From positions 1-64,000 of the forward strand of contig JBBRQU010000022.1 of assembly GCA_038225855.1 (NCBI GenBank): DNA of 64,000 nt. Reading direction: 5' to 3'. The notes under the pieces were generated by a model. The model ran no database searches. It saw only the letters and a list, made by a program, of their open reading frames with translations, and was not told the origin of the DNA. Position 1 is the stretch's first letter, and each line of letters opens with the position of its first letter. This document shows, one piece after another, positions 18,701-24,803 of this stretch. The translations under genes were made by a program, and so were the position numbers. The DNA comes from CAHJXF01 sp038225855. GTDB taxonomy: Bacteria; Pseudomonadota; Gammaproteobacteria; Burkholderiales; Burkholderiaceae_D.

Positions 18701-18906
18701 GCTTCACCGACACCATCATCCTGCATGGCATCGGACACAACGCGAGCAACTTCTCGCAGGCGATCGGCGATATCCAGTTGAACATTCGCGGTATCGTTCA
18801 ACAGGCCGGCAGCAACGTCCCCGAACCCGATTCGCTGCTGCTGCTCGGGCTGGGTGTACCGCTGCTGTTCGTGCGCCGCAGAACGCGCAAGCAAGTCGCG
18901 CATTGA
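12784..18906 (+). CDS. Giant repetitive surface protein with PEP-CTERM sorting signal
   Basis: About 2040 residues. The start is ATG 12784 or 12790 (MKSFRLTPCAAAVAVALL), followed by a Sec signal peptide ending EPASA before ANC. Residues about 160-1060 are five tandem units of about 190 residues rich in Gly, Asn, Thr and Ser (GSNRIGIDNNG, LIHGQNGTIGQA), as in beta-helical or adhesin-like surface proteins. Residues about 1150-1900 hold six immunoglobulin-like modules of the choice-of-anchor-D kind (VNFG.VHVGD....VTNTAP). The C-terminus is a PEP-CTERM signal: VPEPDSLLLLGLG from residue 2012, a hydrophobic helix and RRRTRK. Such proteins are processed by an exosortase and are often linked to exopolysaccharide or biofilm; neither exosortase nor epsH-type genes are in this window. 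The repeats make this region prone to assembly error. The specific function is unknown. Confidence 0.85.
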   Translation: MYMKSFRLTPCAAAVAVALLQMAEPASAANCTLINNGLWQTFADWSCGARPGAGDSATINVGGLVTINQAEQITTLNNAGTITIDAFTLTLLGGGSTTNSGTINVGGVSTAALQVSNNITNTGGTINVGNGSVINQFGTTISGGTIHTTGTGALVAINNGNNFLNNVTLIGTLDLATGTGIERVTGNMALNGAINVNSNSVLSFEGTNTLSGNGTITLGATGGSNRIGIDNNGVLNTGANTLIHGQNGTIGQAIFVGGAATLNNGGTVSADVLGGSINLVAQTTNNSNTLSAANGGQLVLSGAVNNIGSGHIDATGAGSNVFQSGVTINGGTINTSSGGVFIAANNGNNFLNGATLNGTFDLATNTGEERVASGGLTLAAGSNINLNSNSILSFEGTQTLSGNGTITLGSTGGSNRIGIDNNGTLTVGANVLIHGQNGTIGQAINIGGASSLVNNGTISADVAGGTITIATTSGAANSVTNNGTLSALNGGTLVLSSNVTGSVGSSINVGAGSTVLQNGVTLSSVINNTGGGTFAATNNGNNFFNGVTFTGTLDLSSATAEERVINGLTLNGAINVNNNSILSFEGNAALNGTGTITLGDTGGSNRIGIDNNGVLTVGPNVLIHGKNGTIGQAINIGGAATLINNGTIAADVAGGTISLVPAAGVSNNGVLSAINGGTLLLSSNVTGNVGSSINAGAGSTVTQNGVTISGVINTTGSGTFNAINSGSNFLNAVTLNGNLDLAAGTGVERVVNGLTLNGAININSNSILSFEGTQALSGNGTITLGATGGSNRIGIDNNGVLNTGANTLIHGQNGTIGQAIFIGGAATLNNGGTVSADVLSGSINLVAPTTNNSNTLSAANGGQLVLSGAVNNIGSGHIDATGAGSNVFQNGVTVTGGTINTSGGGVFIASNNGSNVLNGATLNGIIDMASGTGIERVQAGGLTLAAGSNINVNSNSVLNFEGAQTLSGSGSITLGSTGGSNRIGIDNNGALTVAPNVLIHGQNGTIGQAIFIGGGSTLVNNGTIAADVVGGLITIVAGTVTNNGTLHANGGTLTINNAFNGTGTAQTSGAGQLNVGATSTVGTLLNNGTTASALNIGVNNITVSSDYNNANFGIGNAFNRRANVAGAGQILASGNVAQAITGAGVTNGATATPTLTIGNVHVGTTTVNYQVANSGTSGPSIRGALQTNVNGGNITDARLSGSGVTASNYGPVATGANSGNLGVTFTAASAGALAPLSSQAVHIANNFDNLAQQTLAITLGAGAAAYNLAAGNATPAPIVFSNAHVGDGRTQVLTVTNTAPGGAFTEGLNASFGANSGNAGNNGGVVNLLAGQTSNNSAMSASLNTSAAGARSGSVTLNYVSDGAGTSNLGQTSVGSQTINVSGNVYNLASSSAIGNINFGVRHVGDGIITQNVAVTNTAAAGAFSEGLDTSFGAFTGTGGSKITTVGSITNQAAGTTNNGTLQVKLDTSSVGMVNGTLHFNQASNGTISGLVNNNLPGQDPAVTADVQSGGMIVRLAVPLINNAPVNFGNVRIGSAQSLALSITNNVPNDGFSESLIGSTVGASNGGVTAAGAFGLGTANPPSLAPMATDTTHIVVGLNTATAGAKSGNAIIDFKSDGTGFPGGVVTDLGNTNVAVQGNVYRLANPLVNTPTVTVAARVGGAAPATPIGITNSSPDVFTEGLNVTRGATSAGFTSAGSVTNLAAQGASNAITVSLNTATAGTFAGSQALNFVSTGAGTTGAPDVSVGNGSVTLNGKVYTPAAAQLNTPSVNFGIVHVGDVVAQQNVSVTNSAPVTALNDVLVASFNSASAPFSGSGNLGAGLAAQQTSATALKVGISTTTAGVYNGTASFNAASHDADLADAALASLVVNLSGQVNNFASDTFFFGSGAGSLTRSGSIFTLDYGVITQNSGTRNTSLLAGNNAIGPADLLDGNFQLVDVNDFNESGFTNFLDFAAGQNTGPLLLSFSSSTLGSFTDTIILHGIGHNASNFSQAIGDIQLNIRGIVQQAGSNVPEPDSLLLLGLGVPLLFVRRRTRKQVAH
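13261..16000 (+). repeat. Five ~570-bp tandem repeats with a 1,698-bp higher-order period
   Basis: Units begin near 13261, 13822, 14401, 14959 and 15520. The shared block encoding GGSNRIGIDNNG recurs at 13447, 14017, 14587, 15145 and 15715, with spacings of 570, 570, 558 and 570. Units 1 and 4 are nearly identical over hundreds of bases, including their unusual ATTNNSNTLSAANGGQ-type segment. Units 2 and 5 alone share GGLTLAAGSNIN. Units 1-3 therefore form a 1,698-bp block whose first two members were duplicated or homogenised as units 4-5. Confidence 0.9.
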
Positions 18907-18967
18907 GCGACAACGAGCCTCACGCCAATCGACAGGCTTAGCGATGTTCTTCTAATCAGGGAGAGGT

Positions 18968-19006
18968 GGGCGGCCGGCTTGGGGAATCCGGCCGCCCCTG
19001 TTTTTT
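18968..19006 (+). terminator. Strong intrinsic terminator after the PEP-CTERM gene
   Basis: GGGCGGCCGG (18968-18977) pairs perfectly with CCGGCCGCCC (18988-18997) across a 10-nt loop. CTGTTTTTT follows. It begins 61 nt after the stop codon and separates the giant gene from the next plus-strand operon. Confidence 0.92.
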
Positions 19007-19110
19007 CAAGCATCGCGGTCGGCTCGAACCATCCCATTGTTGCGACTCGTTCGCTGCCCACGCGAATTTAGGTACCATCCCGCCACATCATCAAGTCAGG
19101 GAGAAACTCC

Positions 19111-19422
19111 GTGCTCGCACGTTGGCAGTTCTGGGTGGCCACCATAGTCGCCATCGTCGTCGCGGTCCTCGCGGGCTACGACATGATGCTGTTCAATCAG
19201 AATCGAAGCACCCAGGCCGAGCTCGCGCGTCGCACGCAATACGTTCAGCAGAGTCTTCAGCTCGAAGGGCTGTATCGCGAGATGGTCAAGGCGCTGGCCG
19301 ACCTTTTGGTTCGCAATCAGGACAAGGCCCTGATCGATCTGCTGGCCAGCCAGGGCATCACCCTGAACGCACCGGTCAACGCGACGACAACGCCCGAAGT
19401 CAAAAAGGGAGCAAAGCCATGA
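19111..19422 (+). CDS. Small single-pass membrane protein (103 aa), function unknown
   Basis: The GTG start at 19111 is set by AGGGAG (19098-19103), 7 nt upstream. Residues 5-25 (WQFWVATIVAIVVAVLAGY) form one transmembrane helix. The remainder is a hydrophilic, probably coiled-coil segment ending DLLASQGITLNAP, followed by a Thr/Lys-rich tail. The stop overlaps the start of the next gene (ATGA), so the two are translationally coupled. The next protein has the same plan and a similar GVTIN ending, so the pair look like diverged paralogues that may form a hetero-oligomer. I do not recognise a family. Confidence 0.7.
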   Translation: MLARWQFWVATIVAIVVAVLAGYDMMLFNQNRSTQAELARRTQYVQQSLQLEGLYREMVKALADLLVRNQDKALIDLLASQGITLNAPVNATTTPEVKKGAKP

Positions 19423-19784
19423 GCGAACCATTCGAGCGCGCCTCGATGCGGGATGTGGATACGATGGCGACGATGAGCGCCTTCGTCCCGGTCCTGATCC
19501 TCGGTCTCGTGATGGCCGCCTGGTTCGGATTCCAGGCCCTGCAGTTGCGCGCCGAGCGCGACGCGATGCGCGACCTCATGACCAGTCAGGACAAGCAGGT
19601 GCAGGAGTCGAAGAAACTGCGCGACTCGCTCGACGCGATTGCGCGCGGCACCGCGCAACTCGCCGAAGCGGGCAACGCCAGTGCGCGACTGGTCGTCGAG
19701 GAGCTGAAGAAACGCGGCGTGACGATCAATCAGAATCCACCGGCATCGAGCGGCGAGGCGGTCGCACCGGCTCCTGCGAAGTAG
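19419..19784 (+). CDS. Small single-pass membrane protein (121 aa), coupled to the preceding gene
   Basis: The ATG at 19419 overlaps the upstream stop by 4 nt and follows AAGGGAG. The frame is open further upstream, but that part overlaps the terminator and the preceding gene in another frame. Residues about 18-42 (MSAFVPVLILGLVMAAWFGF) are hydrophobic. A charged coiled-coil region follows, then VEELKKRGVTINQNPPASS and an Ala/Pro tail. The G(I/V)T(L/I)N motif near the end matches the upstream partner. Function unknown. Confidence 0.7.
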   Translation: MSEPFERASMRDVDTMATMSAFVPVLILGLVMAAWFGFQALQLRAERDAMRDLMTSQDKQVQESKKLRDSLDAIARGTAQLAEAGNASARLVVEELKKRGVTINQNPPASSGEAVAPAPAK

Positions 19785-19880
19785 CCGGCGCGCAGGTGGT
19801 GAGATGCCGGGCCCGCCTTCACACGGGCGTGCAGGCACGACGCGTCCAGCTCCGCCTCGTCGGCCACAACCTCATGTGCA

Positions 19881-21839
19881 ATGGATCGTTCCCATCCCAT
19901 TCCCTCGAAGGGATCGCACGGCGGTTCGATAGCCAGGGCCGATCCGGTAGCCCCGGATGCGTATCGCCCGTTCTCGGCCTACCCTCCCGCATTGGTCGAA
20001 GCGACGCTCGATCGCATCGTCGCGAGCACGACCTTCCGACGCTCGCAACGACATCGGCAATTCCTTCATCACATCGTCTGGGCGGCGCTCGCGGGTCGGC
20101 ATGAGCAACTGAAGGAAGTCATCATCGGCCTCGAGGTCTTCGACCGGGCGCTTGCGACTTACGATCCCCGCCACGATCCGATCGTGCGCGTCGAAGCGGG
20201 CCGTGTGCGTGAGAAGCTCGCACGCTTCTACGCCGCCGAGGGCGCCAACGAAGCCTTCGAAATCGTGATTCCGGTGGGCGGCTACATGCCGCTCTTCGCG
20301 CGGCGCAAGGCCGCTGCCAGGTCCGTGCGCCCGATCGCGTCGCTTGCCGTGCTGCCCTTCACCGTGCTGTCGAACGATCCCTCCGATGTCTCGTTCTCGA
20401 TCGGTTTCGCCGATCAATTGATCGATACGCTCGGACGCGTTCCGGGCTTGAAAGTGGTCGCCCGCGTGTCGGCCTTCAAGGCCGGGGAAAACCGAAGCGA
20501 TCTGAAAGCGATCGGCAAACTGCTCGGTGTAACGCATGCGGTCGAAGGAAGTATTCAGCGCAGCGGCGAGCGCATGCGCTGCATTGCGCAGCTCTCGCGT
20601 GCACGCGACGGCGTTCGCATCTGGTCACAGCGCTTCGAGCGCGATAAGGCGACCGACGCGGATTCGTTTCACTTTCAGGACACGATCGCCGACGCAGTGT
20701 TCGCAGCCGTAGTCGCCTGGTCGACGCGAGTCGACGACGAATTTTCCAGGGCGCAGTTGCTGCGCGCACGCCCGGGGCTGACCGACAATGCGCAGGCACG
20801 CGACCTGTTCGAGCGCGCGCGCTACCTGGCGCAGCAAGGCACGGTCGACGGCTACAGGAAGGCGATCGCGCTGTTCGAAAAAGCAGTCTCCATCGATCCG
20901 AGGTTTGCGCAGGCGTATTCGCATCTGGGAGCGGCGCTTGCCAATCTGTCGCCGCTGGTGTTCGAACCGGCCAGACCGAGCTTCGCAAAGGTCAAGCGTG
21001 CGGCGCTTCGTGCGCTGGACCTCGATCCGTTCGATGGTGATGCGCGGGCGCTGCTGGCCGTGGTGGCGTATCGGGTCGAATCGAACTGGACGACGGCCGA
21101 ACCGATGTTTCGCGATGCACTGCACATCGCCCCCAATTCGACCCTGGCGCATTTGTCGTATGCCTGGGGACTGGCGTTCAACGGGCGCTTCACCGAAGCG
21201 CTTCAACATGGTCGAATGGCGCGCGAACACGACCCGCTCAACCTGGCGATACGCGCGCACAACGCGCGACTGCATTCCTATGCACGCGAGTACGAAACGG
21301 CGATCTCGGAACTCCATCTCGTACTCGAGCTCGATCCGCATCATCTCTACAGCCGCCTGGTGCTGGGCATCATTCATCTGTCGCTCGGCCAGCACCAGGT
21401 CGCGATGCCGCATTTCGAACGGGTCGCCGAAGAGACGCCCGAACATTCGAGCGCGCACTTTCACAAGATCTGCGTGTACGGCATGCGCGGTGAAATCAAG
21501 CGCGGCAAACGCGAACTCCACGCACTGCTCGCGCGCCTTGGCGACTCGCACTATTCGCTCTTCAATGTCGCATTGGCGCAGACTTGTTTGGGCGATCGTG
21601 AGGGCGCGTATGCAAGTCTGGAAGAGGCGGCCAGGACGCGCGACTATCTGTTCGTATCCATTCCGGCGCACGAGCTGTTCGATCGCTATCGCGACGATCC
21701 GGTGTTCGTCGATCTTCTGCATCGGCACGACCTCGACTTGCTGCCGCCTTGGCCTGAGGAACAGAGGGCGCGATTGCTTCGATCGTTTGCCTGGAAGTTC
21801 CGCCGTGGACCTTCACAGAAAATCATTGAACGGAGATAG
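19881..21839 (+). CDS. TolB-like/TPR protein, possible signalling or regulatory protein
   Basis: The protein has 652 residues. Residues about 30-140 form a conserved N-terminal region (FRRSQRHRQFLHHIVWAALA, LKEVIIGLEVFDR, DPIVRVEAGRVREKL). This is followed by a TolB/FlgO-like nucleotide-cyclase-associated module at about 150-270 (LAVLPFTVLSNDPSD, GVTHAVEGSIQRSGER). From about 300 to 600 there are TPR units (AIALFEKAVSIDPRFAQAYSHLG). The combination is common in proteins annotated as TPR regulators or adenylate-cyclase-associated proteins, but no cyclase or DNA-binding domain is evident here. No signal peptide is seen. It ends only 3 nt before the flavoprotein gene, so the two are probably co-expressed. 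The start ATG 19881 has no clear RBS and is uncertain. Confidence 0.75.
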   Translation: MDRSHPIPSKGSHGGSIARADPVAPDAYRPFSAYPPALVEATLDRIVASTTFRRSQRHRQFLHHIVWAALAGRHEQLKEVIIGLEVFDRALATYDPRHDPIVRVEAGRVREKLARFYAAEGANEAFEIVIPVGGYMPLFARRKAAARSVRPIASLAVLPFTVLSNDPSDVSFSIGFADQLIDTLGRVPGLKVVARVSAFKAGENRSDLKAIGKLLGVTHAVEGSIQRSGERMRCIAQLSRARDGVRIWSQRFERDKATDADSFHFQDTIADAVFAAVVAWSTRVDDEFSRAQLLRARPGLTDNAQARDLFERARYLAQQGTVDGYRKAIALFEKAVSIDPRFAQAYSHLGAALANLSPLVFEPARPSFAKVKRAALRALDLDPFDGDARALLAVVAYRVESNWTTAEPMFRDALHIAPNSTLAHLSYAWGLAFNGRFTEALQHGRMAREHDPLNLAIRAHNARLHSYAREYETAISELHLVLELDPHHLYSRLVLGIIHLSLGQHQVAMPHFERVAEETPEHSSAHFHKICVYGMRGEIKRGKRELHALLARLGDSHYSLFNVALAQTCLGDREGAYASLEEAARTRDYLFVSIPAHELFDRYRDDPVFVDLLHRHDLDLLPPWPEEQRARLLRSFAWKFRRGPSQKIIERR

Positions 21840-21842
21840 ACC

Positions 21843-23450
21843 ATGATGATGACCGCCGCCGACTATCGCGAATCGCTTCGCGCCTATCGACCCACCGTGT
21901 ATGTCGACGGCCGCAAGGTCGAGTCGGTGGTCGATGAGCCGGCCTTCGGACCGGGTGTCAATGCGATCGCGTTGACTTACGAGTTCGCGCTGCGTCCCGA
22001 ATACGCGCCGATCATGACCGCGATCGATGCTGCAAGCGGCCAGACCGTCAATCGCTTCTCGCACATCAATACCGGCGTCGGCGATCTGCTCAACAAGCTC
22101 GAGGCGGTGCGTCTGGTCTGTCAGGAAACGGGATGCGCGCAACGCTATCTCACGCACGACGCGATGAATGCGATCGGGCAGGTCTCCGCACGCATCGACG
22201 ATGCGCGCGGCACGCGCGAACATCGCGAACGCTTCGCAGCCTATCTCGCGGAGGTTCACGATCGCGACCTCACACTCGGCATCGCGATGACCGACGCCAA
22301 GGGCGACCGCTCGAAGCGCCCGCACGAGCAAGGCAACCTCGACGCGTATGTGCATGTCGTCGAACGCACTGCGAAGGGCATCGTGATCTCGGGCACCAAG
22401 GCGATCGTGACGGGCGCGCCCTACATGCACGAATTGCTCGTCATGCCTTGTCGCAACATGAGCGAAGCCGATGCCGACTTCGCGGTGTGCTGCGCGGTGC
22501 CGGTCGATGCGCAAGGCATGACGATGGTTGCGCGACCGGCCGGGCGGCCCGGAGAAAAAGCCGCGCTCTTCTCGAACAAGTACGGCCAGTCGACCGCGGT
22601 CGTGTTCTTCGACCGGGTGTTCGTGCCCTGGGAGCGCGTGTTCTATGCAGGCGAGTGGGAGCACTCGGCCTCGCTGACCTACAACTACGCAACCCATCAT
22701 CGCCACACCTGCATCGCCGCGCGCGCGGGCTTCGGCGACTTGTTGATCGGCGCGGGCGCGCTGATGTGCGAGGCCAACGGGTTCGATCCGGGCAAGGAAA
22801 CCCATCTGCGCGAACAGATGGTCGAGCTGATCAAGATCGTGGAGGGTTTCTATGCGTGCGGCGTCGCGGCCTCGACCTATGCCGCGCTCGATCCGTGGTC
22901 GAAGACCTTCATGCCCGATGCGGTGTTCTCGAACATCGGCAAGCTCTTGCTCGCCACGCAGATCTACGACATGCAGCGCATCGCGCATTACGTTTCGGGC
23001 GGGCTGATCGTCACGCTGCCCGGCCCCGACGAAGACCACAACCCCGCGACCGCCGCAAACCTGGCCGACGTGCTGCGCGCCAATCCCCATGTCCCCTACG
23101 AGCGGCGCATTCAGACCGCGCGCTTCATCGAAGACCTGACCGCGTCGTATCAGGGCGGCTGGTACTCCGTGATCAGCCTGCATGGCGGCGGCTCTCCGGC
23201 TGCGATGAAGCAGGAGATCTATCGCAACTATCCGATCGGCGACAAGGTCGCTCTGGTCGAGCGCCTGCTCGAACGCGGTGTTGTCGATCAGCCCGATCGC
23301 GCGATCACGCAGAATCGCCAGCCCGGCAAGTGCTGCGATCAGGGATGCATCGTGCCCGGACAGGTGGTGATGGTCGATCTCCCCAAGGCCGTCGCCAACC
23401 GAGACGACGACATCGACAAGCCGCTCATCCCGATGCGACGCGTGGCCTGA
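21843..23450 (+). CDS. 4-hydroxybutyryl-CoA dehydratase/HpaB-family flavoprotein
   Basis: The 535-residue protein matches the 4-hydroxyphenylacetate 3-hydroxylase (HpaB)/4-hydroxybutyryl-CoA dehydratase (AbfD) family over its length: MTAADYRESLR, TINRF-like TVNRFSHINTG, AMTDAKGDRSKRP, ISGTKAIVTGAPYMHE, and SLHGGGSP near the end. AbfD binds FAD and a [4Fe-4S] cluster through three Cys and one His. By my recollection of the clostridial enzyme, C98 and H286 are kept here, but the other two ligand positions appear to be Y102 and A293. A C-terminal extension (RQPGKCCDQGC) adds cysteines. It may therefore be a dehydratase variant or a monooxygenase-like relative, and the substrate is not assignable. 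ATG 21843 is preceded by GGAG at 6 nt. An NhaP-type antiporter gene follows. Confidence 0.8.
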   Translation: MMMTAADYRESLRAYRPTVYVDGRKVESVVDEPAFGPGVNAIALTYEFALRPEYAPIMTAIDAASGQTVNRFSHINTGVGDLLNKLEAVRLVCQETGCAQRYLTHDAMNAIGQVSARIDDARGTREHRERFAAYLAEVHDRDLTLGIAMTDAKGDRSKRPHEQGNLDAYVHVVERTAKGIVISGTKAIVTGAPYMHELLVMPCRNMSEADADFAVCCAVPVDAQGMTMVARPAGRPGEKAALFSNKYGQSTAVVFFDRVFVPWERVFYAGEWEHSASLTYNYATHHRHTCIAARAGFGDLLIGAGALMCEANGFDPGKETHLREQMVELIKIVEGFYACGVAASTYAALDPWSKTFMPDAVFSNIGKLLLATQIYDMQRIAHYVSGGLIVTLPGPDEDHNPATAANLADVLRANPHVPYERRIQTARFIEDLTASYQGGWYSVISLHGGGSPAAMKQEIYRNYPIGDKVALVERLLERGVVDQPDRAITQNRQPGKCCDQGCIVPGQVVMVDLPKAVANRDDDIDKPLIPMRRVA

Positions 23451-23467
23451 CGGAGAGAACCAAAGGC

Positions 23468-24781
23468 ATGGCGGTATGGTTCATCGTCATCGGCGCCATC
23501 CTGATCATGATGGTGCTGCTCGACTCGGTCGTCGATCGGCTTCCCTTGTCGAGCGGCTTGATCTATCTCGTGATCGGACTCTTGCTCGGCCCGGGCGCTC
23601 TGGGGTGGCTCAAGCTGCATCCGGTCAACGACGCACCGATGCTCGAGGTGCTGTTCCTGATCGCTGTGCTGGTCTCGCTGTTCACGGTCGGGCTGAAGCT
23701 TCGCACCTCGAGCACGCCATTCTCGAAGAGCCTGTGGCGATTGCCCTTGCGCCTCGCGGGTCCCGCGATGCTGATCACGATCGCGCTGGTCGCCGCGTTC
23801 GGCGCGCTGGTGCTCGGCCTGCCGTGGGGCGCGGCGATCCTGCTCGGCGCGATCCTCGCACCGACCGACCCGGTGCTCGCCTCCGACATCCAGGTGCGCC
23901 ACGAAGACGACCGCGATTACGCACGCTTCGCGCTGTCGGCAGAGGGCGGATTGAACGATGCGACCGCGTCGCCCTTCGTGTTGCTCGGCCTCGGCCTGCT
24001 CGGTCTGCACGAACTCGGCGACGCGGGCTGGCAATGGATCGCGATCGATCTCGTGTGGGGATCGGTCGCGGGATTCGGCGTCGGGTGGCTGTGCGGCCTC
24101 GGCGTGGGCGCGATCGTGCTGGTGCTTCGGCGTCGCTACGGACAGGGGTACGGCCTCGAGGAATTTCTCGGCCTCGGTCTCATCGCGTTGTCGTATGGAC
24201 TCGCCGATGCGATACACGCGATCGGTTTTCTCGCGGTGCTCGCGGCAGGACTTGCGATGCGCCACTTCGAGTCGCGCGACCTGAAAGGACAGGCGATCGA
24301 AGCCGTCGAGAAGCCGCTCGCCGAAAGCCAAGGCAAGGCGGCGTTGCCGCCCGAGTCGCCGACCCACATGGTCGGCGATGTGCTCGACTTCAATCAGCGT
24401 TTCGAAAGCATCGCCGAAGCCGTGTCGGTGCTGATCGTGGGAGCGCTGCTTTCCGTCGGCCATTTCAGCCTCGAAGGGTTGGCGGTGGCGCTGGTGCTTT
24501 TCGTCCTCGTGCGCCCGTTGTCGGTCCATGTGGCGATGATCGGATCGAAGGCCTCGGCGCGGCACAAGCGGCTGATCGCATGGTTCGGAATTCGCGGCGT
24601 CGGCACACTCTACTACCTGATGTTCGCGATCGATCACGACCTGCAACAGAGCCTGATCAACCGATTGATGCCTATCGTGCTGACCGTCGTGGCCGCATCG
24701 ATCGTGGTCCACGGCATCTCGGCCACGCCGATCATGGAGCATTACGAACGCAGCAAGCGGCGCGCGCGCAAGGGCGCGTAG
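23468..24781 (+). CDS. CPA1-family Na+(K+)/H+ antiporter (NhaP type)
   Basis: A 437-residue inner-membrane protein with about 12-13 hydrophobic helices exchanging monovalent cations for protons. Family motifs are APTDPVLASDIQVR in the fifth to sixth helix region and EGGLNDATASPFVLL, which carries the Asn-Asp pair of electroneutral CPA1 transporters. Later helices hold FGIRGVGTLYYLMFA. The start ATG 23468 is 17 nt after the flavoprotein gene, with AAAGG and GGAGAG upstream. The frame is open further upstream only as a shadow of the flavoprotein gene. The ion specificity cannot be read from the sequence. Confidence 0.9.
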   Translation: MAVWFIVIGAILIMMVLLDSVVDRLPLSSGLIYLVIGLLLGPGALGWLKLHPVNDAPMLEVLFLIAVLVSLFTVGLKLRTSSTPFSKSLWRLPLRLAGPAMLITIALVAAFGALVLGLPWGAAILLGAILAPTDPVLASDIQVRHEDDRDYARFALSAEGGLNDATASPFVLLGLGLLGLHELGDAGWQWIAIDLVWGSVAGFGVGWLCGLGVGAIVLVLRRRYGQGYGLEEFLGLGLIALSYGLADAIHAIGFLAVLAAGLAMRHFESRDLKGQAIEAVEKPLAESQGKAALPPESPTHMVGDVLDFNQRFESIAEAVSVLIVGALLSVGHFSLEGLAVALVLFVLVRPLSVHVAMIGSKASARHKRLIAWFGIRGVGTLYYLMFAIDHDLQQSLINRLMPIVLTVVAASIVVHGISATPIMEHYERSKRRARKGA

Positions 24782-24803
24782 GGGACGCAAACAAGAGTTG
24801 CGC

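Noticed and set aside
15703..18903. Very long minus-strand open frame (1066 codons) opposite the PEP-CTERM gene
   Set aside because: It is antisense to a repetitive GC-rich gene whose codon bias removes stops from the reverse frame. The predicted protein is Arg/Ala/Val-rich with no domain, while the sense product has a signal peptide and sorting signal.
22133..23467. Long upstream extension of the antiporter reading frame
   Set aside because: It overlaps the flavoprotein gene in another frame and is Arg/Ala-rich. The antiporter has a proper start with RBS at 23468.
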